Source: Treponema sp. (GTDB lineage: Bacteria; Spirochaetota; Spirochaetia; Treponematales; Breznakiellaceae). Taken from it: a stretch of DNA of 64,000 bases. This document shows positions 50,823 to 60,571 of the stretch, in pieces; position 1 is the stretch's first letter; each line of letters begins with the position of its first letter. The stretch spans positions 1 through 64,000 of the forward strand of contig WQXI01000009.1 in the NCBI GenBank assembly GCA_009784935.1, written 5' to 3'. A program made the translations under genes and the position numbers. Under the pieces are notes generated by a model. That model was not told where the DNA came from. It made no database searches and saw only the letters and a program-made list of their open reading frames with translations.

Positions 50823-53348
50823 CTAATATGAAATAACAAAAGACATTACAAGATCTAATCCTTTAGAAGGATCGTTAGGATCTCCAAAGAGAGCTCCCGG
50901 CTCCCACACTATGTTTCCGTCATAAAAACGGAACCGTTTTACAAGACTTAAACGAATAGGGAACTGCGGCAGAGTGAACCTTAATCCTCCGCCCCAGCTA
51001 AACCTTAAATTTTCAAATGTAAAGTTATTGTTTCCGCCGCTGTTTGAGCCAAAATAATAACCTTGTTCAGTTTCGACGCCTGCAGCATCCAAGAAAAAAT
51101 CCCATGCCAAAATTCCGCGGACAAGAGGAAATCTTAATTCTATCCAGCTGTCAAAAAGTAAAAGACCTTTTCTTCTGAATGCACTGCTCCATCCCCTTCC
51201 GACAAACATTCCGTCTATGGCGAGCTTATTGGCATCTTCTATTGCAGGAATACGGGAATCGCTGTTACGCCCGGGCTGTCCAACAATGGTTGATAATCCT
51301 ACATGCATCGCCAATACGCTTTTAAAATTCCAGTTTTCTGTTACGCTAATATCAAATAAAGTAACATAATACTGAGCCTTTGTATCAGAACGAATATAAT
51401 GTTCTCTTTCGTTATTAAAGAGACCAAAAATTCCAAAACGCTGGTAAAGAAAATATCCGGATGAAGGATCATAAAAAATATCGCGGCGATCCAGTGATAA
51501 ACCAAGCCAAATCGAATTTTTTGGAGTCCATGTGTTATTTCCATCTCTTAAAGCAGGATCAAACGGTATATACATATCATCATAAGAATTGTTAATAAGC
51601 CCAAATCTGATTCCGCCGTTTATAGAAAATAATCCCATAAAAGTTTCCCAGCGGTACCCTGTCGATAAGCCCAAGGATAAATACCACTGTTCATACTGTA
51701 ATAAATAATCTCTTGTCGGCATTCTGTTATATCTTTCATATTCATCATAGGTCATAAAACCTTCGGGAAACGCAAATTCTTCATCTCCATTAAAAGGAAA
51801 AGTTCTGTTCTGCAGCGGAGAATATCTTCTGGAATAATTTGCAGAAAGATCAGCGCCCAAAGAAAGCGGGAGCCCAAACGCCCATCTATGCAGATAATTT
51901 ACGGAGACTGTACTTGAGTCAATTACCGATGAGTTTAACTCAATACCTAACTCATTTCCGGTTCCTGCAAGGTTGCGATCGCTCCATTTTACAAGTCCGG
52001 AAATAGGGAATGAATCGGGGTCTGCGCTGCCGGAAAAAGTAAGCCCAAACTGAAGGTCGATTGTCGGCTGTTCTTCTACGGTAAAAACAAGTTCCATAAG
52101 GTTTTCTGAACTGCCGGGAAGCATGTCAGGAAAAACAACAGAAAAAAACTGCAGATTATATAGATTTCTTAAAGCATCCATAATTTTTGTTTTAGAAAAA
52201 ACATCACCGGGTTCGAGCGGGATTTCTCTTAATATAACTTCTGTCCTTGTTTTAATATTACCGACTATAGTTATATTTTCTATATATGCTCTGCTTCTTT
52301 CTGCAATAGATAAATGATACGAAAATGTATTTGTCTGGTTATTCTTATGAGGCACCCAGTCAAACGAATTAAAAATATATCCGTTTTCGAAATAGAGATC
52401 TACTATGCGGGTTTTATCGCTTTCCAGCCTCGTCATATTAACAGTGTCGCCTTCCCGCGAAGAAACAAGTTTCGATAATTGCTCTGTGCTAAAAATAAAA
52501 TTACCGTCAAATGTCACTCCGCCGAACCTAAATTCGCTGCCTTCTTCTATCATAAATGTTAAAACAAGACCCGATGCGCCCCTGTTGTCAGTTTCGAATG
52601 TCCGCGTAACGTCTCTTACAATAGCGTCTATATACCCGCGATCGTGGTAGTACTTGGTAATTTTTTCTCTGTCTGCCAGCAGTTTAGCTTCGCTGAATGC
52701 TCCGTCATTAAAAAGCGCTTTTGTTTTTAATGAAAGCTGAGACCTTAATGTACTGGCAGAAAACCTATTGTTCCCGATAAATTCAATTCTGGAAATCGAA
52801 ATTTTATCATTTTCTGTAATATGAAAATTAAGAGTTACCGAAGTATCTCCTGACTGACTTTCGGAAGATGTAACAGTAACATTCGGATACCCTTTTTCGA
52901 GGTATTTGGCAATTATCGCTTCGATATCTGTGCGGACCTTTGCTTGATTATAAATACTGTTTACGCGCGAAGTAATCACATCCCTCAATTCGCTTACCCT
53001 AAGGCCCGAATTTCCTATAAAATTGATCCTTCCTATAATGGGACGTTCAATAACATTAAACCTGATAACTACATCGTCTGTAGAAGAACGCTGAATACTA
53101 GGTTCTATCCTGTCAAAATATTCAAGGGCATAAAGCCTGCCCTGCATTTCTAGAAAAACATTATCGCTAAAGTTCCGCCCCTTGTAGGGGTTCATTAACG
53201 CATCCAATTCCGGCTGCGATACATTCCTTGTCCCGGTAAAAATAATATCCCTTATGGGTCTTCCCTGATACCACTCATCATTGAAGTCCTGAGAAAATGC
53301 CAAAACAGATGCCGCAAGCATAATGAAGAAAAAAACCCTAAATTTCAT
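50823..53348 (-). CDS. bamA: outer-membrane assembly protein BamA
   Basis: 841 residues. A signal peptide (about 1-19) precedes five POTRA domains (about 24-425; for example IIFTGTRNVSQPELDAL and IGRINFIGNSGLRVSELRDVI) and a C-terminal 16-strand Omp85 barrel, with the lid-lock motif seen as VRGILAWDFF and the last strand ending in VMSFVISY. Core subunit of the machine that folds outer-membrane proteins; T. pallidum BamA is a known surface antigen. GGAG precedes the ATG. It follows tamB by eight bases and precedes skp. Confidence 0.95.
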   Translation of the reverse strand: MKFRVFFFIMLAASVLAFSQDFNDEWYQGRPIRDIIFTGTRNVSQPELDALMNPYKGRNFSDNVFLEMQGRLYALEYFDRIEPSIQRSSTDDVVIRFNVIERPIIGRINFIGNSGLRVSELRDVITSRVNSIYNQAKVRTDIEAIIAKYLEKGYPNVTVTSSESQSGDTSVTLNFHITENDKISISRIEFIGNNRFSASTLRSQLSLKTKALFNDGAFSEAKLLADREKITKYYHDRGYIDAIVRDVTRTFETDNRGASGLVLTFMIEEGSEFRFGGVTFDGNFIFSTEQLSKLVSSREGDTVNMTRLESDKTRIVDLYFENGYIFNSFDWVPHKNNQTNTFSYHLSIAERSRAYIENITIVGNIKTRTEVILREIPLEPGDVFSKTKIMDALRNLYNLQFFSVVFPDMLPGSSENLMELVFTVEEQPTIDLQFGLTFSGSADPDSFPISGLVKWSDRNLAGTGNELGIELNSSVIDSSTVSVNYLHRWAFGLPLSLGADLSANYSRRYSPLQNRTFPFNGDEEFAFPEGFMTYDEYERYNRMPTRDYLLQYEQWYLSLGLSTGYRWETFMGLFSINGGIRFGLINNSYDDMYIPFDPALRDGNNTWTPKNSIWLGLSLDRRDIFYDPSSGYFLYQRFGIFGLFNNEREHYIRSDTKAQYYVTLFDISVTENWNFKSVLAMHVGLSTIVGQPGRNSDSRIPAIEDANKLAIDGMFVGRGWSSAFRRKGLLLFDSWIELRFPLVRGILAWDFFLDAAGVETEQGYYFGSNSGGNNNFTFENLRFSWGGGLRFTLPQFPIRLSLVKRFRFYDGNIVWEPGALFGDPNDPSKGLDLVMSFVISY

Positions 53349-53356
53349 CCAAACTC

Positions 53357-56300
53357 CTAAAATGACATACTCCAGCTCAGAGTAATTGAATTATCGTTTA
53401 CCCACCAGTTTTCCGGATGATATGGGAAGAAATCCCAGCGGATATTAACAAACGGGCTTTGCAGCTCGATTCCAATATCCGGTTCAAACCTTAAACCGCC
53501 GAATACAGTGCTGTTTTGGTCATATCTCATAGTAAGCATGCCCTGTATAAACAAATGCTGTCCTACGTACTTACCTATAAAAACAGTTGTATTATCAAAA
53601 TAGTTACCAACTATATTACCGCCGGTACCGAATGGATTGCCCGAAGCGCCGGTAATGAACGCGTTTTGCAGGAATCTTGTCCTTACGCTGAACATATCAA
53701 GCCCCAGTAAATCTCTCACCTGCCGTTCAAATTGACGGAAAAACACCATTTGGGACATAACATCAGAGCCGGCAATAAAATGCGATACTACATCAGCAGT
53801 TGACGCAATTATGACCCGCTGTGTCAAATCCGTATTATCTTCTCCCTGTAAACTATTGAAATTCTGCCCTAAAAACGAAAAAATTTCAAGCTGGGTCAAT
53901 GACGGACTTGCCTCAAATTTGGGCTCAAAGCTCTTTAAAGGCTGGTTATCCACAATCATAGAAATTGTAACAGGACCTGCATCTGTCCGGTCCCTAATCT
54001 CCGCTCGGGCGCTAAACCTCGGATCAAATTCGGTTTCGCTCTCATTTAATGTCATATTACCCTGCCGGATGAAAAAGCTTCTGCCAAGGTAGTATATCTC
54101 TCCTGCTCTTATTTTGACATCGCCGTCTATATTGAATTGCCCTGCCTGAGTGTCAGCCGTAACCGTTATAACCGTACCAATATCTGGTTTTGCCCTTATT
54201 ATTGGGTTTACAGAAGGCCAGATAAACTCTACCATAGACCCTGCAATTATCGTTAAATCAACAAATGCATTAAAATCATCTTCGTTAACTTCGTAATCAT
54301 CATCAAATGAAGCTGCCTCATCCATACCAAGACCTCTAAGGCTAAGATCCGCTTCATTGGTAAAAAGACTGCCGCTTAATTCCATAAAGTAGTTCCTGGT
54401 GTCTGCATTGATTTCTAGGTTTCCAGAAGCGTCTCCTTTTGCCAAAAAGCCCGAAATGTCAAAATCATAAGGAACAGGGTTTTCGTACGGAATATTTATA
54501 TCGAGCCCGATGTTTGAAGGATACCAATTTTGAAAAAGCATCCTCCCCTCAACAAAAGCGGCGCCGGTCCCTACCGCAGCCGTCACAGGTCCAAAGGTCA
54601 TCTCATGCCCTTCTGTTAATACAATAAAGGGAACTGTTCTTATATCATCGCCTAAGTAATTCGGAACCTGAAAACGCATGCTAGAAGCTCTGCCGTAACC
54701 GTTTAAATGCGGATTTAGAACGTCTCCGATTATATCGATCTGTCCTGTTATGTATCCTCCGGCAATATTAAAATCATCGCTGGATGCGACAAGCGAATAT
54801 AAAGTTGAAAGATCAATATAATAATTACTGCAATGCGCTTCAATGTGTCCGTTTCTAAATACGCCGGAAAACGCACCCCTAATAGGAAACGGGTCAGAAA
54901 CTCCAAGGAAAAAATAACCGTTTTTATCCATATCAAGGCGAATCATATTATTAATTCCGCCGTTTACAAGAACCGCGCCTTCATCAAAAGAAAAATTAAA
55001 TTCTATTTTTTCCTCTTTTAGAGCTCCGTATTGTATATCTTCTACTATCAGAACGCCGTTAACAATAGAAGCTGTGTCCCAAATTTCTCCCCACGAATTA
55101 ATGCTGTTAAAATTTATATCAATGCCTATTGCAGCTTCCATGTTTCTGCTGAAAACTTCTCCGTTAAAATCCGCTCTTGCCTTTGCAAAGCCGTCTATAA
55201 GGTTAATATGCAGCTGTGGCAATACAGCTTTTATTTCACCATAGTTTAACCTTAGGTTTCTTATTAAAAGTTCATTATCTGTAAAATTAAGTCCGACAGA
55301 AGCATGCAATAATTCATTTTGAATCTTTGTCTGCAAAGAAGACAGATTAATTTGAGCGTTAAATGAATTTATAGAATCCCAATAAACAGCGGCATCAGCG
55401 CTTATAAGAACAGGATTGCTGTTCTTTAAAAAACGGTTTAAATGCATATTAGAAATTTCTGCGCGTACATCAATTATTTCGTCTTTATAAACGCCCTCTA
55501 TGCTGTAATTTTCACCTGCAGAAAGTCCGTCAGTTATATTTACAATAAACTCTAGATAAGAAAAATCGATATCCCACGAAAAATCAGCGCTTCCTGTAAG
55601 TATTCCGGTAGAATCGCTGTATAAGATTTCTCTAAAACTTGCTCCATCCTGATCCATTGAACCGGATATCCTTAACAATTCTTCTTGTTCCATTGTATTA
55701 ATCGCGTGAGCTGTTAAATAATTAACATCAAGATTCCAAAAATCTATGTCACTGTAACGTAAAGAACTGTAAAAGTTAAGATAAACAGGTTCCAACGCGA
55801 CAAGAACAGGAAAATTATGACCTTCTATATAACCTGTTAAAGCTCCGGAATTATCTATATTGCCGTAAGCGTTAAGTCCGTTTGGATCCTTTATAATCAT
55901 TGTTGTTCTGTCTATAATCTGACCTTCTATAAGCCATGCCAAATCGTTAAAGCCGGCGCTTATCTCAAAAATTAAATCCATAGGATTAGAAAAATTCATA
56001 TTAGCCGAAAAATTCAAATCGTTTATATTATTAGAAATTAAACCCTGATTTATATTAAACTGATGATCAGACCCTGATAATGAAACAATGCCGTTTATAC
56101 CGCCTATATTAAAAATAATATTAGGCGCATTATAAATGTTATTATTAAAATCAGATGAAAAAAAGACTTCTGCATTAACAGAAGAGTTTTGCAGCAATCC
56201 CCTTGTAAAAGCCGGCATATTAAAAACATTAGAAAAAGGCCGGGTAAGTTCTGTCAGCTCAAATGCAGAAATGGAATCGAGAATCATAGAAGCTTCTAAA

Positions 56301-57838
56301 AGACCCGGATTATTGTTATAGAGAGCGTCAATAAAAACCGCGCCTTCGTTTTCAGAATAAACCGAAACAGAAATACCAAGATCATTCTGCGCGGGGTACA
56401 GAAAAATATCTATATCATTAATTAGACCTCTTGCTATAGAAAGATACTCAGTTGAAATATGAACTTCATTTCCAGTAGTTACTGCATTAAAAACAGCGCT
56501 GAAATCATCATTTCCTGTAAGACTGAATCTATCAAAGACAATTTGACCTGCGGCTTTGTACGGCGCAAGTTCTACAACGCCCTTAAATCCCGCTCTGCCG
56601 AAAAAAAACCCGTCAGTGTTCTTGCCGGAAGATGAAAAGGAAAAATCATTTACATTTATTCTTTTTTCATCACCGTAAAGATTTATCAAAAATGAATCAT
56701 TTAAAGGCTGTCTTGCGTTAAAAACAAAATTCGGAACAGGGTTAACGCTTCCTAGATTTACATTGTACTCGGCAGAACCATTATCGCGCATATAAAACGC
56801 AGAGCCGTTTATTTCCATCAAAAGAAATTCATTAATACTTTTAAGATCTTCCGAAAAAATAACCTGTTCGCCAAAATGAAAATTGTTAAAATCCGCTCCG
56901 GCAGAAAAATTGCCGCTCTCTGGCGCAAAATGAAAATAATAATTTACAGAAGGATTCTCCGCGCTGTTTTTTATCTTTAAAAGACCGTCATCGTAATCGA
57001 GAACAATTTTAAACGGAAGAACCGAAAACAAAAGCTGCGGACTTGAACCTGCTGACGGCGGCCTAAAGAAAGAAATATTTCTTATTATTTCATCCTGCTC
57101 ATAGCAGGTAATATGAAACACAGAAACTTCGGCATTGCCGCGCTGCAAATCTGCATCGGAGTTTCCGTTTAAGGCGAGTTCTGTCCTGACAACAAGACTC
57201 TTGTCAAAATAACCGCTTTGCTTGTATTCTGCCGACAATCTGCCGTTAACAAAAATCTCACCGTCTGTTTCTTTAATATTTAAATTTGCATCTTCTATTT
57301 TATATAAAGTATACCTGTCAGTCAGAGAAAAATACCCATGCCGTATTTGATAATCCGCATCTCTTGGCAAAAAAGAAATATCAAACTCAGGGGTTGTTTC
57401 GCTCCTGTTAATTAACGAAGTAAAAAAATCCAAAGTTTCTTTGTCTCTTTCTACATCAATATTAATAACAGGCCTGTCTATTATAACTGCATGAATAAAC
57501 GTATTTTTATTAAACAAAAATTCTATAACAGAAAAATTAATCTGGATTCTGGCTACTGTAAAAAAGGTTTCGTCATTCCTGTAAAACCTTAAGTTTCTTA
57601 TATCGAATGAACCAAAAAAAGCGGGGCGAATCGAAGAATAACGTACCTGCAAACCGGTAAAATTTTCGATATTTTCTAGGAAATTACCGCTGATTACGGA
57701 TATTTCATCGTTAAGAGCTGCCTGCAGAGGCTGCATAGAAATGACAGAAAGACCAATAAGGCTTAGAAAAACGAGAATTTTAATGTAAAATGAGCCGGGG
57801 AGCGTCTTTTTCCCGTCTTTTTCTATAAAAATTGACAT
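53357..57838 (-). CDS. tamB: TamB/AsmA-like envelope protein
   Basis: 1493 residues. One N-terminal membrane helix (about 17-40) anchors a very long beta-rich periplasmic region (AsmA-like). The last 350 residues form the TamB C-terminal domain (DUF490): IRAKPDIGTVITVTADTQ, FNIDGDVKIRAGEIYYLG, RDRTDAGPVTISMIVDN and SFLGQNF. In other bacteria TamB works with TamA or BamA and carries phospholipid to the outer membrane. TATAAT (57855-57850) lies 11 bases before the ATG, giving a leader of about five bases. First gene of a six-gene operon. Confidence 0.88.
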   Translation of the reverse strand: MSIFIEKDGKKTLPGSFYIKILVFLSLIGLSVISMQPLQAALNDEISVISGNFLENIENFTGLQVRYSSIRPAFFGSFDIRNLRFYRNDETFFTVARIQINFSVIEFLFNKNTFIHAVIIDRPVINIDVERDKETLDFFTSLINRSETTPEFDISFLPRDADYQIRHGYFSLTDRYTLYKIEDANLNIKETDGEIFVNGRLSAEYKQSGYFDKSLVVRTELALNGNSDADLQRGNAEVSVFHITCYEQDEIIRNISFFRPPSAGSSPQLLFSVLPFKIVLDYDDGLLKIKNSAENPSVNYYFHFAPESGNFSAGADFNNFHFGEQVIFSEDLKSINEFLLMEINGSAFYMRDNGSAEYNVNLGSVNPVPNFVFNARQPLNDSFLINLYGDEKRINVNDFSFSSSGKNTDGFFFGRAGFKGVVELAPYKAAGQIVFDRFSLTGNDDFSAVFNAVTTGNEVHISTEYLSIARGLINDIDIFLYPAQNDLGISVSVYSENEGAVFIDALYNNNPGLLEASMILDSISAFELTELTRPFSNVFNMPAFTRGLLQNSSVNAEVFFSSDFNNNIYNAPNIIFNIGGINGIVSLSGSDHQFNINQGLISNNINDLNFSANMNFSNPMDLIFEISAGFNDLAWLIEGQIIDRTTMIIKDPNGLNAYGNIDNSGALTGYIEGHNFPVLVALEPVYLNFYSSLRYSDIDFWNLDVNYLTAHAINTMEQEELLRISGSMDQDGASFREILYSDSTGILTGSADFSWDIDFSYLEFIVNITDGLSAGENYSIEGVYKDEIIDVRAEISNMHLNRFLKNSNPVLISADAAVYWDSINSFNAQINLSSLQTKIQNELLHASVGLNFTDNELLIRNLRLNYGEIKAVLPQLHINLIDGFAKARADFNGEVFSRNMEAAIGIDINFNSINSWGEIWDTASIVNGVLIVEDIQYGALKEEKIEFNFSFDEGAVLVNGGINNMIRLDMDKNGYFFLGVSDPFPIRGAFSGVFRNGHIEAHCSNYYIDLSTLYSLVASSDDFNIAGGYITGQIDIIGDVLNPHLNGYGRASSMRFQVPNYLGDDIRTVPFIVLTEGHEMTFGPVTAAVGTGAAFVEGRMLFQNWYPSNIGLDINIPYENPVPYDFDISGFLAKGDASGNLEINADTRNYFMELSGSLFTNEADLSLRGLGMDEAASFDDDYEVNEDDFNAFVDLTIIAGSMVEFIWPSVNPIIRAKPDIGTVITVTADTQAGQFNIDGDVKIRAGEIYYLGRSFFIRQGNMTLNESETEFDPRFSARAEIRDRTDAGPVTISMIVDNQPLKSFEPKFEASPSLTQLEIFSFLGQNFNSLQGEDNTDLTQRVIIASTADVVSHFIAGSDVMSQMVFFRQFERQVRDLLGLDMFSVRTRFLQNAFITGASGNPFGTGGNIVGNYFDNTTVFIGKYVGQHLFIQGMLTMRYDQNSTVFGGLRFEPDIGIELQSPFVNIRWDFFPYHPENWWVNDNSITLSWSMSF

Positions 57839-57849
57839 TTGATATATAA

Positions 57850-57873
57850 ATTATAACACATTTTAAGCTTAAA
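57850..57873 (-). promoter_or_regulatory. -10 region of the tamB operon with palindrome
   Basis: Minus strand TATAAT (57855-57850), 11 bases before ATG 57838; no good -35 at 17 bases. TTTAAGCTTAAA (57862-57873) is a perfect 12-base palindrome just upstream, a possible operator. The rest of the 135-base gap has an inverted repeat CAAAATG (57890-57896)/CATTTTG (57944-57950). Confidence 0.4.
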
Positions 57874-57973
57874 TGTATCAATAACAGGGCAAAATGACCG
57901 TTTTATATGCATTTATAAGTCTTAATGCTTTAATTTTATGGAGCATTTTGGCCAGTTTGCCGATATTTAATAC

Positions 57974-58606
57974 ATGAAGCAGACAGCAGTAAAGATAGTT
58001 TCCTTAATAATATTAATGTCTATAGCAATGCCGGCAAACAGCTATATTGTTACCTACAAGGAACAGTTTTACAGGTTATTCCACGTTCATAGAAATCAAG
58101 CTCCGGATGACACAATCGAAAATATCTATTGGCTGGAACAGGCGTTAAAGGCGCCCTTTGCCAATCCTTTGTTTGCGCTCACAAAAATTGAAAACGAGAT
58201 TGAATGGGAAAAATACCGCTATCTTTTTACAATGCACCTCTATATAAAATTGATAGAACAATACCTCTTTTTAGGCAATAAATGGAACAAACGCAATGCC
58301 TACTTTTACAATGCTCCTTGGAGAGATCAAAACCTTGAAAGCCTCGAAATAGCCGAAAGCTGCTACCGCGCCGCACTGCATTACTGGGAAGACGCTGTTT
58401 TATGGGCAAATAAAGCAAACGAAAGGCGCTTTAGATGGATTGATTTAAACGGCGTCAGGTTCTGGCAGGACGAAGCGTTTAGAATCGAAAACGGAACCTT
58501 AAATTATGCAAGAACTATTAACCGCGAACTTTTATTTTTGCAAAATGTCCGCGAAAGATTCGAAGCAATGGAAAATTATTATATGATTCGGGACACGTCA
58601 GAATAA
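57974..58606 (+). CDS. small exported protein next to tamB, conserved hypothetical
   Basis: 210 residues. Signal peptide about 1-23 (ending ANS). The mature protein is alpha-helical and rich in aromatic residues (W, Y, F), with repeated patterns such as IYWLEQALKAPFANPLFAL and SCYRAALHYWEDAVLWANKANERR, which looks TPR-like. No family name is known to me; a hypothetical gene stands in the same place beside tamB in T. pallidum, as I recall. There is no Shine-Dalgarno site; GATATT (57962-57967) ends six bases before the ATG. The stop overlaps the opposing ligA stop by nine bases. Confidence 0.7.
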   Translation: MKQTAVKIVSLIILMSIAMPANSYIVTYKEQFYRLFHVHRNQAPDDTIENIYWLEQALKAPFANPLFALTKIENEIEWEKYRYLFTMHLYIKLIEQYLFLGNKWNKRNAYFYNAPWRDQNLESLEIAESCYRAALHYWEDAVLWANKANERRFRWIDLNGVRFWQDEAFRIENGTLNYARTINRELLFLQNVRERFEAMENYYMIRDTSE

Positions 58607-60571
58607 TTCGCCCTGAGTTTTATTGTCTGATTTTTTTTCTTGATTTTTACCGGAATGTAATTTTACTGCATTTGAGTTTGATAATGCTGATTTTAGCAAT
58701 TCTAAAAACTCCTGTTCATCGATGATTTGGATTCCAAGCTCATTTGCTTTTTTATTTTTAGAAGAGCCCGAAGCCGTATCATTTGTCACAAGATACGAAA
58801 GCCCCTTTACAACAGAAGATTTAACAAGAGCGCCGTTGTTTTTTACTTTTTCTTCGGCTTCTCCGCGCTTCATTGTTTTTAGTTCGCCTGTAAAACAAAA
58901 CGAAAGTCCTCTAAGCGGCACTGATTCTAAAGACGGCGGGTCTTTTATACTTATTATTCCAGTCTTTAAAACAGCATCCATTTCATTTGCGCATTCTTTT
59001 ACGCCTTCTGTAATAACAGCCGCTGTTATTTCTCCAAGGCCGTAAACAGCGGATAAGTCCTTAACAGACGCATTACGCAGCTTTTCTAATGTATCAAAAC
59101 CCGCCGCTGCGATTTTTTCCATTGTAGTTTCTGCAACGCCTTCCAGATCAAAACCAGCAGTAAAGGCAGCAAGCGAAAGCTCCCGTTTTGTTTGAATATG
59201 ACGAATAACTTTTGCGGCAGAGAGTTCTCCCATTCTATCGTAGCCCGAAAGTTCTTCTGCGGTTAACGCATATAATTCATGAATGTTTTTTATGTTTTTT
59301 TCGAACAATTGCCTTAGTAATTTTTCTCCCAATTCGCGGATGTCCAATACAGATACCCATTTTTCCAGACGGTGCAAAAGCCGCTTTGGGCATTGAGGAT
59401 TAGGACAATAAAGCCTTGTCCCTCCATCTGTGAGATCAGAATTGCATACTGCGCATATCTTAGGAAACTCAATTTCGCTTGTTTGTTCGGAATTTTCTAT
59501 CGGAGCCAAACCTTCGATCTTTGGAATGATCTCTCCTCTCTTAACAACAGTCACGGCAGAGCCGATTTTTAACCCCATAGAACGAATCATATCAGGGTTA
59601 TTAAGATTGGCGCGTTTTACAGTTGTTCCGGCAAGCCGCACCGGTTCTACAACGCCGATTGGCGTGTATGTCGCGCCCGACTCGCTCCAAATAACTTCGC
59701 GTAAAATGCTAAAAGCGGTTTCTAGTTCAAACTTAAAAGCAATTTGTTTTTCCGGGCGCGCCTTACGAAGGTCTGACATATCTGTCTCTGTATCCTTTAC
59801 TACAAGACCGTCAATATCAAATAATAATTTTTCTCTTTTTTTTGCGGTTTCATTGCGGTAATCGACAACATCCTGCGCAGAATCAAAGACTTTAACTTCT
59901 GTGGTGATAAATCCTCTGTCTTTGAGCCATTCAATCTTTTTTATTTCGTCTGTAAAAAAATAATCGTTATCGGGAACTGACGCGTCATAAACAATAATTT
60001 CTAAATCTTCGCAGCCTTCGCCGTCTTTGCGGCGCATAATGCCATTTGCGGCATTACGGCAATTTGCCTTAGAAGGATATTTGCCTTTCCAGACAGCATT
60101 TGTCATTATAACTTCGCCGCGTACGCCGCCTGTAAACGGAATATCCATTTTAAGAACAGCGCCCTTCATGCGCCGCGCATTAGGTGTAATATCATCGCCT
60201 GTAATTCCGTCTCCGCGGGTGACGGCGCGCGCTAAAGCGCCTTTTTCGTACTGCAGTTCCAAGCTTGCGCCGTCTAGTTTGTACTGAACAATAAAATTTT
60301 TTATTGCTTTTTTTCCTGCCCATTCTAAAAATTCTTCGCCGTTAGAAGCTTTATCCTGACTGCCCATTGGAATAATATGGCGCGCTTTTGGAAAACCGTC
60401 TGTGTCGGAACCTGTCCCTACTTTTTTTAGAACATCACTTTGCGGAGAAAGTTTTTTTAATTCGTCCCAGAGAAGATCAAATTCATCATCAGAAATTTCG
60501 GCTTCTGCATTATAGTAAGATTCTTGATATTTTAATATTAGGCTTTCTAGTTCTGTAATTCTATTGGGCAT
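58598..60571 (-). CDS. ligA: NAD-dependent DNA ligase
   Basis: 657 residues from the ATG at 60571, which lies 11 bases inside the end of the SUMF-like gene. Seals nicks in replication and repair. The adenylated lysine is Lys98 in YKLDGAS; TRGDGITGDDITPNAR follows; a four-cysteine zinc finger (CAVC...CPNPQC), helix-hairpin-helix repeats and a C-terminal BRCT domain (about 570-640, FCFTGELKTMKRGEAEE) complete the usual order. The usual HxxPMLSLxN segment before the lysine reads HIIPMGSQDKAS, and KLDG replaces KxDG of common LigAs, so this is a divergent branch or a second ligase. Confidence 0.92.
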   Translation of the reverse strand: MPNRITELESLILKYQESYYNAEAEISDDEFDLLWDELKKLSPQSDVLKKVGTGSDTDGFPKARHIIPMGSQDKASNGEEFLEWAGKKAIKNFIVQYKLDGASLELQYEKGALARAVTRGDGITGDDITPNARRMKGAVLKMDIPFTGGVRGEVIMTNAVWKGKYPSKANCRNAANGIMRRKDGEGCEDLEIIVYDASVPDNDYFFTDEIKKIEWLKDRGFITTEVKVFDSAQDVVDYRNETAKKREKLLFDIDGLVVKDTETDMSDLRKARPEKQIAFKFELETAFSILREVIWSESGATYTPIGVVEPVRLAGTTVKRANLNNPDMIRSMGLKIGSAVTVVKRGEIIPKIEGLAPIENSEQTSEIEFPKICAVCNSDLTDGGTRLYCPNPQCPKRLLHRLEKWVSVLDIRELGEKLLRQLFEKNIKNIHELYALTAEELSGYDRMGELSAAKVIRHIQTKRELSLAAFTAGFDLEGVAETTMEKIAAAGFDTLEKLRNASVKDLSAVYGLGEITAAVITEGVKECANEMDAVLKTGIISIKDPPSLESVPLRGLSFCFTGELKTMKRGEAEEKVKNNGALVKSSVVKGLSYLVTNDTASGSSKNKKANELGIQIIDEQEFLELLKSALSNSNAVKLHSGKNQEKKSDNKTQGELF

